Assembly: GCA_964200075.2 (NCBI GenBank)
Contig: CAXNAA020000507.1
Coordinates: 1 to 20,629 of the forward strand
DNA: 20,629 nucleotides
DNA from: Sphacelaria rigidula
Taxonomy: Eukaryota; Phaeophyceae; Sphacelariales
Direction of reading: 5' to 3'
Part shown: in pieces, positions 9,979 through 18,839 of the stretch
How the letters are laid out: each line of letters begins with the position of its first letter
How positions within the stretch are numbered: position 1 is the first letter of the stretch
Program-made: the position numbers and the translations under genes
The notes under the pieces: model-generated
Databases searched by the model: none
The model's input: the letters and a program-made list of their open reading frames with translations, nothing else
What the model was told of the DNA's origin: nothing

Positions 9979-10178
9979 ACATGTACTTTACGTCATTACG
10001 ACTTTCTGAAGACGGGGTTTTCCTATGTTTACACTCGCCGGTTGTCGGGGGTCCCAGAACGTGACGTGATCACCTCAAATCCACCAGAAGCCTAGGACTC
10101 CCTTTCACCGGCGAAATGAAAGAAATCGAACAACCCCATCCTCCAAAAGGATCGTAGTGACCTGAAGTACAGATGTAC
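9979..10178. repeat. Nested imperfect palindrome at inner end of right arm
   Basis: The first half (GTACTTTACGTCATTACGA ... CGCCGGTTGTCGGGGGTC) matches the complement of the second half (GTACTTCAGGTCACTACGA ... CGCCGGTGAAAGGGAGTC). It is the inverted counterpart of 6345-6540, so the palindrome predates or accompanied arm formation. Confidence 0.6.
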
Positions 10179-10747
10179 AAATTCTTGGACTCTCACTCTA
10201 AACCCTGCGGGAAGGTTTGCGATGAGTGTAGTTGGGTGTTCACCGTGAATCAGATTGTATCTAGCAGCGGTTTCTGTGACCAAAGCGGGTAAAGGTGAAT
10301 GACTGTATAACTGTGTGATCTTACGGCCTATACCCTGAAGAGCAAGGCTACGAAAAGTATCCTTTTTAGGTCGATATTATTTCTGGCACCAACAGGCACT
10401 TCTCAGAAACACTGCGGCTTGAGGATACTGATCCGAAACAAGGATTGTTGTTGTGACACGTTGGGCAGTGCTCCGAGCTCACAAGACCGATACAAGGTCT
10501 AACGCGTTAGATCGTATCATATGCCATCTCATATTTTGAAGCAATGTGAAGAAAATGAATTTCCTCGTGAGACAGTCCCTGGTTGTTCACCCATATGGAG
10601 TGACGAGGCACCCGTACATAGCCCGTGTGAAATTAATGCTTTTCCCAAGGGGTTTCCAACGCAGGCATGATCACCTCTGTTTTTCTCAGATGAAGGGCTC
10701 CAAAACACGTCATGACTCATCTCATAACAGAAAAATGAGGTTGTAGC

Positions 10748-11041
10748 TGCCTTCTCGACTTCTACTACGAAGGCACACGTGGCATCGGCGTCGGCGCAAT
10801 ATCTGGGAGTAGAGCTTCATACTTGTCACGTGTTCTAATTCGTCATTCCACACGACCTACAAAACTAAACCACATGGCATGTCGGTTGTGCGTCATCACC
10901 TATTTAGCCAGTATCTCCTTCACGAGGTGAAATTCTGCTGTTGAGACGGCACAAGGCTCTTGAAACGCATGCCGGGCGGTGAAATCGTGGGCTGACGCAC
11001 GTGGGAAGCGTGTTCTAGGATGCACAAACGGAATACTGAAT
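10748..11041. other. Segment present only in the right arm
   Basis: The left arm reads directly from GAGGTTGCAGC into TGTTCCTCGC, whereas here about 294 bases separate the same two blocks. It is either an insertion in this arm or a deletion in the other. It opens with a small hairpin (TGCCTTC ... GAAGGCA). No coding sequence recognised. Confidence 0.5.
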
Positions 11042-11660
11042 CCTGTTCCTCGCCAACGTCTCTGCAGTGCTGCAGGGCAAGCGGGAAATGGAGCTTGCAA
11101 CCCGCAGTGGGACTTCTCCGACCCGCAGCAGTCCTGAACGGGAAAAGGTTCCGAATTTCGCAAAAAGGTTTCAATGTAGACCGAATTTGGGGCGAGGATC
11201 ACTGCTACTTAATTTCCTGTTGCTCACTCTCCCATGACGAAAGCTTACGCGCGGAAGCAATTTTTTCGGGAAAGTGGTTTCGTCCACCGCATCTCTCACT
11301 CCGTACGTCAGCACACTTCGGTGTTCAAACCTTAGGGCAGGGGGTTCGATATGTTGCAGAGTACCCAATACCTGTGCTACGAGTAGTGTAACAAAACAAA
11401 ATCCTGCTCTGGTGCTTTCAAATCTTCTCGTATTGTACACTCCCAACATTTCAACACCAGTATCCGGGACTGCTATAGTAGTCGCCGGAATGTACCACCT
11501 CCATGAAGCCGTGGTTCTTGAACGGAGTCATCGGTATGCAGCGAGTAGGACTGGGTATATCTTTCCAGACGTTTGAAAGCATGATGTGCTTCATCGGCAC
11601 TCAAAGTACGTACACGGCACATGTGATTGTAGTCGTGCATTGACCCCGCCTTCGTGATGG

Positions 11661-11901
11661 GGGCAAATGACACATGAGGGTTTGAGGTTTTCACAGTCAA
11701 ACCTTGTTTACTGTATGTGCCATTGCCAGATACATGACAAGCGCCCCGGTGGTGTAATGGTCCGCGGAGGTGAGCAGCAGTGATCCTCACCTCCAGTACC
11801 CGTATATACCTTCGGGATGAGGGAAAATCACACATGAGGGTTTGAGGTCTTCACACTAAAACCTTGTTTACTGTATGTGCCGTTGCCAGGCACATGCCAA
11901 T
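11661..11901. repeat. 160 bp direct repeat around a tRNA-like hairpin segment
   Basis: Bases 11661-11741 and 11821-11901 are close direct copies (ACACATGAGGGTTTGAGGT, ACCTTGTTTACTGTATGTGC and ATTGCCAG/GTTGCCAG in both). The 11743-11820 segment between them has an A-box-like TGGTGTAATGG. It also has a perfect 9 bp stem, GGAGGTGAG at 11766-11774 with CTCACCTCC at 11786-11794. No B-box was found. It may be a tandem duplication or an insertion flanked by long duplicated ends. Confidence 0.6.
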
Positions 11902-13103
11902 GATCAAATGCTAGACTATGCGTGATGGACAGGTTTTCATATGGCCAGCATTTCATGTGTGTTATTCTCACGCGTTCACGTTCCTCAAGCGGTGCAACGA
12001 TGGCTCTGTGAGATGTTCACTTTTGCCGTCCGGTTCACAGACGGTCACTCGAGGCCTGTGTCCGGCTGAGGGATGGTCACGTGAGAGCTTGCCATGCGCG
12101 TCACATGGATTCATTGTTACAATGCATCTCGATGTGTCATTGGGCACACTCGAAATTCGCTCAAGGGGAAGAGCCCAGACGCAACAGAGCGTTATGTTGT
12201 CGATAGAACAGCACAGTACACAGCTTGGCACACGCAGGTGAGCATTGGTAGCAAGCGTCTCTGCAAACGATCGTGTTTGACCCATGTGTCCTTACAAGTG
12301 TACGCTATCTAGTGTTCCGAGAGTATGCCTACCACAGTTTCCCCTTCACTCAAGACCCTGGAGCACCATATACCGGTCGTGCTGCCAGGGTGCATATTTC
12401 GACCTTGAAGACACAGCTGCCCCGGACCACATATGAATCGAATGCAGGGTACATGGTTGTGTTTTACCTGACCGCGGGTCTGGGTTTGCGGTTTCCCACG
12501 GTAGAAGCCGACCATTGACAAGCGTGCGCAGGCGCACTGCTCATTAATTATGCACATCTTTGCACATGACATGCTGGCGCACACTTGAAGGGTCCTTGAA
12601 GGGTAATGGGATGTTCGTTTGACTAGTATGATGGAGGAGACAAGTTCATCATGTCACAGAAATATGGAATGGAATCAGATGTCACAGTGTCAGCGAATGA
12701 ACGGCAAGTCGTTGCCCCTGCTCAGGCCTTTTGTCGTCAGCTGGCACCAAACATTTACAGTCGCCCTCGAAGCACCACCACCCCAGTGCCATACGCATTG
12801 CGCAGAACGGAACATGAAACATTCCCTTGCTTGAGAACGCATGTGCTACACATGTGTACAGTGCCTGTTTTGTTCACAACGTTAGTGCCCAACTAACGTA
12901 GCATAGCCGTTCATGTAGCACTCATTTTCGCGGGATACGCGAAATGGGTGCTCATTCCAAAAGGCATGTGTTTAATGCGGGTAGAAAGGTACTCCCTCTG
13001 ATCGCGAATATAAGCTAGGTGAAGGAAATTCGTAATATGAGCGAGGTTTGTACTATATGATCCAAAGGAGGCCATGTAGGCATCGTTGGGCGTCGGATAA
13101 AGT
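11902..13103. other. No recognisable gene
   Basis: Open frames of 60-107 codons overlap on both strands without recognisable motifs (for example 11918-12241 plus). A GTGCGC-AG-GCGCAC palindrome lies at 12524-12537, and a longer hairpin at 12917-12952 is listed separately. Confidence 0.4.
12917..12952. other. Strong hairpin
   Basis: AGCACTCATTTTCGCG pairs with CGCGAAATGGGTGCT around the five-base loop GGATA, with one bulge and one G-T pair. No T-run follows and no gene ends just upstream, so I do not call it a terminator. It could be part of a small mobile unit or a structured RNA. Confidence 0.5.
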
Positions 13104-13301
13104 TTATATGTACAACCCGATAATGGAAGAAAACAACAACAAAGGAAACGGGCGGGGATGATTCGTTATCATTCCCTGGTTGCCTAACCCTAACCCCAAC
13201 CCTGAGCTGCCGGCAAGGAGGTACCGTATCACTTCGTATTTCTCAGAATTGTTGACTTTCTTGCGCTTTGGCCCTTGGGCTGCACTCCCAGCAGCAGGCA
13301 T
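13104..13301 (-). pseudogene. Possible N-terminal relic of a transposase-like protein
   Basis: The minus frame starts with MPAAGSAAQG, then KRKKVNNSEKYEVIRYLLAG, a basic stretch plus a short predicted helix. This is reminiscent of the DNA-binding start of mariner/pogo-type transposases. It then runs into residues coded by the telomere-like tract (a GLGLGLG stretch) and loses any resemblance. No catalytic DDE/D region was found in the window. The assignment is a guess from the feel of a short motif; it may be chance. Confidence 0.15.
13183..13205. repeat. Short telomere-like tract
   Basis: CCTAACCCTAACCCCAACCC reads as two TTAGGG-type repeats plus variants on the minus strand. It is short, internal, and flanked by ordinary sequence, so it is an interstitial tract and not a chromosome end. 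Confidence 0.6.
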
Positions 13302-14602
13302 GTCTCATCAAACGATGGGGAGGCTTTGTCCGGAGCCTCAAAAAGAGGGTGGTGATTCCGAGCTACTTCTGATAGGGTTGGATAACCGTTTTCAGAGGGG
13401 AATTTGAGGGAGACCGGTCCTTGTTGTTCGGCAAGAACGCGGAGAAATTGTAAAAAAACGGTTCGCGGAACCCTATCCTGGGCCCGAGTGGGACCGCGTT
13501 TTGTCCTCACGTTGCCTATATTCGCGAGCAGGGGGGAAATGTTCACCGTATGAGCTGGACCGGCCAACAGTGATTTTTGAACAAAGAGTAGAGATGCGGT
13601 TAGCAACTCTAGGAGTTAGGCGCTGAAAGTTTGACACGACATTTCTGTCATCAATCCACGCAACCCTATAGGTAGAGTAGAGGAAAAAAACAAACAGGAA
13701 GTTAGGGCGAGTTGAAGTTTCAGCAAAAACAGGGAACATGCTATAACTTCCTTCAAAATTCATGAAAACCATGACAACAGTCCACAACGGGCACTCGCGT
13801 CAACCACATCCTGGTAACGTTTCAGCCAGGAGTACCTCAAGTTGGGCTTCGCGCCGCATTTTCCGTGTAACACGGCTGCGCTCCGCTGGTCAAACTGATA
13901 CAGCAGCCTCAAATTACGCAGGTCACGATTTCGAATCCCGACACGACAAAAACGTTTTGTGTTCATAATCTCTCGTACCTCCGGGTTGTGAAGGGTCTCG
14001 AAATTTTGGTGACGGTCTTGCTTTTGGATGAGGGTATAGCGCAGTTTCCAGTAGTATCTCTCCGTCGTGCAGTGATATACGACAGTTAGCTCGGAGGTTC
14101 TCTCTCCTGGCGGAGCTCATGACGAGCTTGATACCATCTTGCAGCACTGCCAGTGTGCTCTAACCTGGGCATGTCGGGTGTTCGTGTACCTTCGCGGCGC
14201 AACGGTCTATCGTAATTCCACTGCATTCTGTGAAACGAAACGTCTCCAGACACGCTGTCACGCAACTAAAAGAGACGTACCCGACACTCAATGCAGTTCA
14301 ATAACATCATCGCCAAAACTGCGGCAATCAAGCAGCGGCGGTGCAGTGTGTTACCAGGTAGATCTGCAGTTTACAGCGATATGGTCAAGTCGCGCTTATT
14401 TGGGAAACTTGAAAAGTTGTGGTGTGGAGAGACAATGTGGGATTTACTGCCGGCCCAGCTCGTATGATGTGTGTCTGATACAGGCGGGATGATACATGAT
14501 CAGGCTAAATAGCACGTTCAACAATGCTGATATTCTGGTAGTCTACAAGGCGTTTCCCCAACGAATGGCCAGATATGGGTGCGTTCCGAATATTTTACCC
14601 TT
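13302..14602. other. No recognisable gene; one tRNA-like fragment
   Basis: Open frames of up to 125 codons (13229-13606 minus; 14139-14492 plus) show nothing I recognise. Near 13880-13950 (plus) an A-box match TGGTCAAACTG is followed by a B-box-like GATTTCGAATCC about 40 bases later, with a weak T-arm and no closing acceptor stem. It looks like a decayed tRNA or the head of a third SINE-like repeat. Confidence 0.4.
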
Positions 14603-15247
14603 GAAGACGGGATTTTACGAATGGAGATGGAATTTTTGGGGTGATGGACAAGGTCAAAAGTTGGACCGACTATTCGGGGGTATCCGTACAGACCGCCATG
14701 TATTGTAAGCGGATTGGTAGTTGCACGTTGGGTTTCAATCCATCCGAACATCGAACAGAACACAAATAATCATGTATATCCGTGATTTCATACCCTTCAG
14801 TAGTTTCCATGAGCCCCACAATATCCCAAGCAGATCGAACGGCGAGTGTAACATTAAATTAATATAGAAAATGATCTGCGTTCACCATTAAAAGCGAGTG
14901 TTACACGGATGCAACGGACGTTTTGCATTTGTGCGATCCGGTCGGATCGCAAATACAAACGATGTCCTCCCACGGACACTTTTAATTCAATACGTCGATG
15001 TGGTCTCAGCCTCCCCATATCTTACAGTCAACACCCACCATGGTGGTTGCTCCGCGGCCCGGCATTGACTCGCGCCGCTGCCCCCACCGCCGCCGCTGAA
15101 CGCCCTCCGAAAGCTCGGGCGACCTATCCGAGAAGTGAAAAAAACAACAACATTTCCAAATAATTTTTTTTGCACTTTTCGTTCCAACTTTTGACCTTGT
15201 CCATTTCCCCCCAAACATCCATCTCCCATTTGTAGAATATCGTCTTC
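14603..15247. repeat. Pair of ~66 bp inverted repeats, about 510 bp apart
   Basis: Bases 14603-14668 (GAAGACGGGATTTTACGAAT ... GACAAGGTCAAAAGTTGGAC) match the complement of 15180-15247, with 18 identical bases in the TGGACAAGGTCAAAAGTT block. The interior has GCC-rich sequence near 15060-15110 and a perfect 8 bp stem at 14933-14950 (GCGATCCG, GT, CGGATCGC). The arrangement suits a small non-autonomous DNA transposon, or two independent copies of one short repeat. Confidence 0.5.
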
Positions 15248-16292
15248 TTGTCAGGCGTCTTCCGGTTTCCACAAGGGCTGTAAAGGAAACGACCTTTACG
15301 GCGACGATTATCGTAATGTCGGCGTCATCTTGAATGTTTGCACCAATCGTGTACAGTCGTAACATACTCATCCAACAGATGTGCAGTGCGCTGTACTCAA
15401 AGCCTCGTTGTGTCTCCCAACAGCCTTTCGCTCTGCTCAACTTCTGGTGTTTTCCTGACATGACACTCTGACCCTGGCGACAACAAGCATGTACTACCAT
15501 GCACACCATGTACACGCGATACGAGCCGTGAATTATGACGCAGGAGTGACTAAAGTAAATGTCAGGTAACCCGACATGTGAACTCACTTGGGGTTGAAGT
15601 GGAAACCAGAGCAATACATCACTGTTGGTTTTGATCATATCCAATATGACAAAAGAGACGGAGATATTCAAGCATGGAAGCACATGTTCGCACATGTTCA
15701 CGGTACCCGATATGAGAAAAGAGAGAGATATTCAAGCATGGGAGCACATGTGCCCGTGTGATGATATTCGGCAAATATGTATGTATTTTTGCGCGTGTGC
15801 GCATCCCAAGTTCGTTATCAAGATTGATATAATTGCTTTCGACGGTCGCGTGTACCGGTGTTGAGAACAAATCACATCCCCGTTCTATTTATATTTTGTA
15901 GCAGTGGAACAGAACAGGGTCAAACCAGGCCAGTAGCTCGGAACGTGATCAGGTATCTTCGAGTTCAGGACGATTTCCTCTAACTTTGTTGGTGTATATG
16001 ATCTCCCCCAACGTTGTCAGATATTCTGCCAGTGTAGAGCAGCTGCCCAAAACGTTGGCACGTGTTCTACAATCTCTGAATTGTGTAATACTACATGTAT
16101 TAAGTCCGGTGGATCACGACATGGTATTATGCGTTCAAGCTTGTCTGCTTTCATTTATCTGTTGTATCCTTTCAATGCTATTTGTACTTCAGATCCATAC
16201 CGCCGTACTGGTGCGAAAGTTCCATTCATTCAAATCACCTTGGGCACTCGAGTTGTAGTCGTGGCGATCGGTTTATGCAAAGCGTTATTTCA
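15248..16292. other. No recognisable gene; short direct duplication at 15644-15757
   Basis: Two units 66 bases apart, 15644-15689 and 15710-15757, share GAGATATTCAAGCATGG.AG followed by CACATGT. A 231-codon minus open frame (15006-15701) covers part of this region, but it runs through the inverted repeat and has no recognisable domain. The bases just before 16293 may belong to the 5' exon or leader of the downstream gene. Confidence 0.4.
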
Positions 16293-16430
16293 GTAAGTGC
16301 AGATAGCGCCTCTTCTTCCCGTTGGAGTGCGACGATAGCGTTTTTTTCAAGTCGCTTTCTCCTGCAGCTGACAGAAGGACCCTCCGTTGTTTTGCCAATT
16401 GTGCTACCGTGAAACGTCATTTCTCTTCAG
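16293..16430 (+). other. Possible 5' intron of the EsV-1-7 repeat gene
   Basis: A good donor (TTTCA/GTAAGT at 16293) and a pyrimidine-rich acceptor (CATTTCTCTTCAG, ending 16430) bound 138 bases shortly before the ATG at 16452. Frame 16182-16292 would join in phase to give a 37-residue leader without recognisable features, but a non-coding leader exon is equally likely. This rests only on splice-site consensus. Confidence 0.3.
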
Positions 16431-16451
16431 AAACACCACGCGACAGAGCTG

Positions 16452-18839
16452 ATGGCCAGCGGGGCAAAACCAGAGTGCATCAACGAGGGCTGCTCAAAGC
16501 GGCCATCGTATGGTGTACCGGGCTACAAAGCGGAGTTTTGCTTGAAGCATGCCAGGGTGGGAATGGTGGATGTGGTGAACAAGAAATGTGGCGACGTGGG
16601 CTGCTCTACAAGGCCGTTGTATGGTGTAGCGGGAAGCAAGAAGGCGGAGTTCTGCTTTCAGCATGCCGAGACGGGAATGGTGAACGTGGCGAAGAGGACG
16701 TGCGGCGACGAGGGCTGCTCGAAGCAACCGTCGTATGGTGTAGCGGGAAGCCAGAAGGCGAAGTTCTGCTCTCGGCATGCCAAGGCGGGAATGGTGGATG
16801 TGGTGACGAAGAAATGCGGCGACAAGGGCTGCTCGAAGCAGCCATCGTATGGTGTAGCGGGAAGCCAGAAGGCGAAGTTCTGCTCTCAGCATGCCGAGGC
16901 GAGAATGGTAAATGTGGTAAAGAGGACGTGCGGCGACGAGGGCTGCTCAAAGAAGCCGTCGTATGGTGTAGCGGGAAGCAAGAAGGCGGAGTTCTGCTCT
17001 CAGCATGCCAAGGTAGGAATGATGGATGTGGTGCACAAGAGGTGTGGCGACCAGGGCTGCTCCAAGTTGTCGTCGTTTGGCGTAGCGGGAAGCAAGAAGG
17101 CGGAGTTCTGCTCGAAGCATGCCGAGGCGGGAATGGTGAACGTGGTAAAGAGGACATGCGGCGACGAGGGCTGCTGAGGGAGGCCGTCGTATGGTGTAGC
17201 GGGAAGCAAGAAGGCGAAGTTCTGCTCGAAGCATGCCAGGGCGGGAATGGTGGATGTGGTGGCGAAGAAATGCAGCGACAAGGGCTGCTCGAAGCAGCCA
17301 TCGCATGGTGTAGCGGGAAGCAAGAAGGCGGAATTCTGCTCTCAGCATGCCGAGGCGGGAATGGTGAACGTGGTGAAGAGGACGTGCGGCGACGACGGCT
17401 GCTCTAAAAGGCCGTCGTATGGTGTAGCGGGAAGCAAGAAGGCGGAGTTCTGCTCTCAGCATGCCAGAGCGGGAATGGTGTATGTGGTGAAGAAGGCGTG
17501 CGGCGACGAGGGCTGCTCGAAGCAGCCGTCGTATGGTGTAGCGGGAAGCAAGAAGGCGGAATTCTGCTCTCAGCATGCCAGGGCGGGAATGGTGTATGTG
17601 GTTAAGAAGGCGTGCGGCGACGAGGGCTCCTCGACAAGGCCGTCGTATGGCGTAGCGGCAAGCAAGAAGGTGGAGTTGAGCTCTCAGCATGCCAGGGCAG
17701 GAATGGAGCATGCCAAGGCGGGGATGGTGGATGTGGTGACGAAGAAATGCGGCGACGAGGGCTGCTCGAAGCAGCCGTCGTATGGTGTAGCGGGAAGCAA
17801 GAAGGCGGAGTTCGGCCCTGAGCATGCCAGGGCGGGAATGGTGGATGTGGTGACCAAGAAATGTGGCCACCAGGGCTGCCCCATGCGCCCATTTTGTGGT
17901 GTGGCGGGAAGCAAGAAGGCGGAGTTCTGCTCGAAGCATGCCAGGGAGGAAATGGCGGATGTGCATAAGAGTTGTGGCGAAGAGGGCTGCTCGAAGTATC
18001 CATCAATCGGCGTGGCGGGAAGCCACACGCCGGAGTTCCGCTCCAAGCATGCCAGGGCAGGAACGGTGGATGTGGTGACCAAGAAGCGCGGTGGTGATGG
18101 CTGCTGCAAAAGGCCGTCGTATGGTATAGCGGGAAGCAAGAAGGCGGAATTTTGCTCTCACTATGCCAAGGCGGGCGTCGTTCGTGTGGTGAGCTACAAG
18201 GCTTGCAAAGAGGGACGCTTAAAAACGGGTATTCTCAAGAGCGACCACCTTGGTAAGACAATGTTGTGCCGGCAGCATCCCACTGCGCATGAAGCAGCTA
18301 CAGTATACGACGTGGAATACCTCAGCACTGGGGAGGCCACCTCCACCCGCAACACAACCGACGATGGTGGAGGAAACGTCGCTGGCGTGCGAGGAACAAA
18401 ACGCAAGTGGGTACCATGCTTGTGCTCTAGTACAAGCGACGTTGTTGATGCTCGACGTGGTGTGCCCCCTGTTGCCAGGCGTGGTGGTGTAACACCACTG
18501 TTACTTGCGGGCCAGCTACCCTCAGGGGCTGATGGTGAGGTGTCTTCCGTGCCAGGGGTAGGAGCAGGAATTAAGGTAGAGGTGTCAGCTCCTTCTCCTA
18601 CTGACGGTGACGCTATTATGGGAGAGTGTAGCAAGCATGCTGCCCCTTTGAGGGTTTGGAGCCGTGCAGGTGGTGAAAGTAGCTCCGGCAGCAACAGTTG
18701 TGGTGTGAGCGCAGGACGGCTTTATGGCTCGCCGGCAGTTGTATGTGGATCTTTTGTCCGGTTCGTTGGTGTGGAATCAGTAGAGACGTTGAAGGGTTCA
18801 AGCGTGAAGTTGGAGCTAGGAGTGGCGTCCGACAGATGA
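16452..18839 (+). CDS. EsV-1-7 cysteine-rich repeat protein, interrupted by one in-frame TGA
   Basis: A single frame spans 16452-18839 (796 codons), broken only by TGA at 17175-17177. From the ATG, 241 residues can be made as read; the nearest downstream ATG in frame is 17247. After eight residues come about 16 tandem units of C-x4-C-x16-C-x2-H-x12 (residues ~9-609), a likely metal-binding pattern. A ~185-residue Ser/Gly/Val-rich tail follows, with a basic GTKRKW patch. The motif is that of the EsV-1-7 domain, known from an Ectocarpus virus protein and from a large brown-algal family including IMMEDIATE UPRIGHT, a developmental regulator whose biochemical role is unclear. No signal peptide or membrane segment is seen. 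The start is chosen because it just precedes unit 1 and is followed by G; an upstream coding exon is possible. The stop may mark a pseudogene, a truncated protein, an intron or a base error. Confidence 0.8.
16476..18278 (+). repeat. Tandem array of ~114 bp EsV-1-7 coding units
   Basis: Unit starts are 16476, 16587, 16701, 16815, 16929, 17043, 17157, 17271, 17385, 17499, 17613, 17748, 17862, 17973, 18087 and 18204. Most are exactly 114 bp (38 codons). Unit 1 and unit 13 are 37 codons, unit 11 is 45 owing to an extra EHAKAGM-type duplication, and unit 16 is a partial, degenerate copy. Units 1-10 keep all three Cys and the His. Unit 11 has Ser for the second and third Cys, unit 12 Gly and unit 14 Arg for the third Cys, and unit 15 Arg for the first Cys and Tyr for His. 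Confidence 0.85.
17175..17177 (+). other. In-frame TGA within repeat unit 7
   Basis: Other units read TGC TCG AAG CAG or TGC TCT AAA AGG after the second Cys; here the sequence is TGC TGA GGG AGG. Several neighbouring bases differ, so this is a small cluster of changes and not one substitution. The frame resumes unbroken with a normal unit (RPSYGVAGSKKAKFCSKH). Confidence 0.85.

Larger units (their letters stand above)
5475..11450. mobile_element. Large fold-back (inverted-repeat) element, nested insertions
   Basis: The left arm (5475-6560) and right arm (9962-11450) are inverted copies. Exact blocks include 6288-6319 against 10312-10343 (32 bases) and 5962-5990 against 10638-10666 (29 bases). 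Similarity continues outward to GTTGGAAG...ACAATACGAGA at the left edge and its complement at 11430-11450. Long inverted arms around a non-conserved centre are typical of fold-back DNA transposons. No transposase is recognisable inside. The centre contains minisatellite blocks and a SINE, so it has taken later insertions. I found no target-site duplication; a non-transposon inverted duplication is the alternative. Confidence 0.6.
9962..11450 (-). repeat. Right arm of the fold-back element
   Basis: Inverted copy of 5475-6560. It is longer because of extra segments at about 10190-10300 and 10748-11041. The remaining blocks stay collinear with the left arm out to 11450. The plus open frame 11020-11391 overlaps the outer part and corresponds to minus 5534-5833 in the left arm. 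Confidence 0.7.

Noticed and set aside
13183-13205. Chromosome end
   Set aside because: Only two exact repeats plus variants, in the middle of non-telomeric sequence.
15006-15701. 231-codon minus-strand protein gene
   Set aside because: It runs through one half of the inverted-repeat pair and a GCC-rich patch, with no domain or consistent composition; likely a chance frame.
17175-17177. Selenocysteine reading of the in-frame TGA
   Set aside because: The position is a Ser in the other units, not Cys, and no SECIS-like structure was identified downstream.
16322-17407. 361-codon plus-strand frame overlapping the repeat array
   Set aside because: The repeat period (114 bp) is a multiple of three, so any stop-free frame in one unit stays open through all units. 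Only the chosen frame has the conserved Cys/His spacing.
16606-17966. Long minus-strand open frames antisense to the array (231 and 339 codons)
   Set aside because: Same periodicity artefact; the products are repetitive Ser/Pro- or Arg/His-rich with no recognisable domain.
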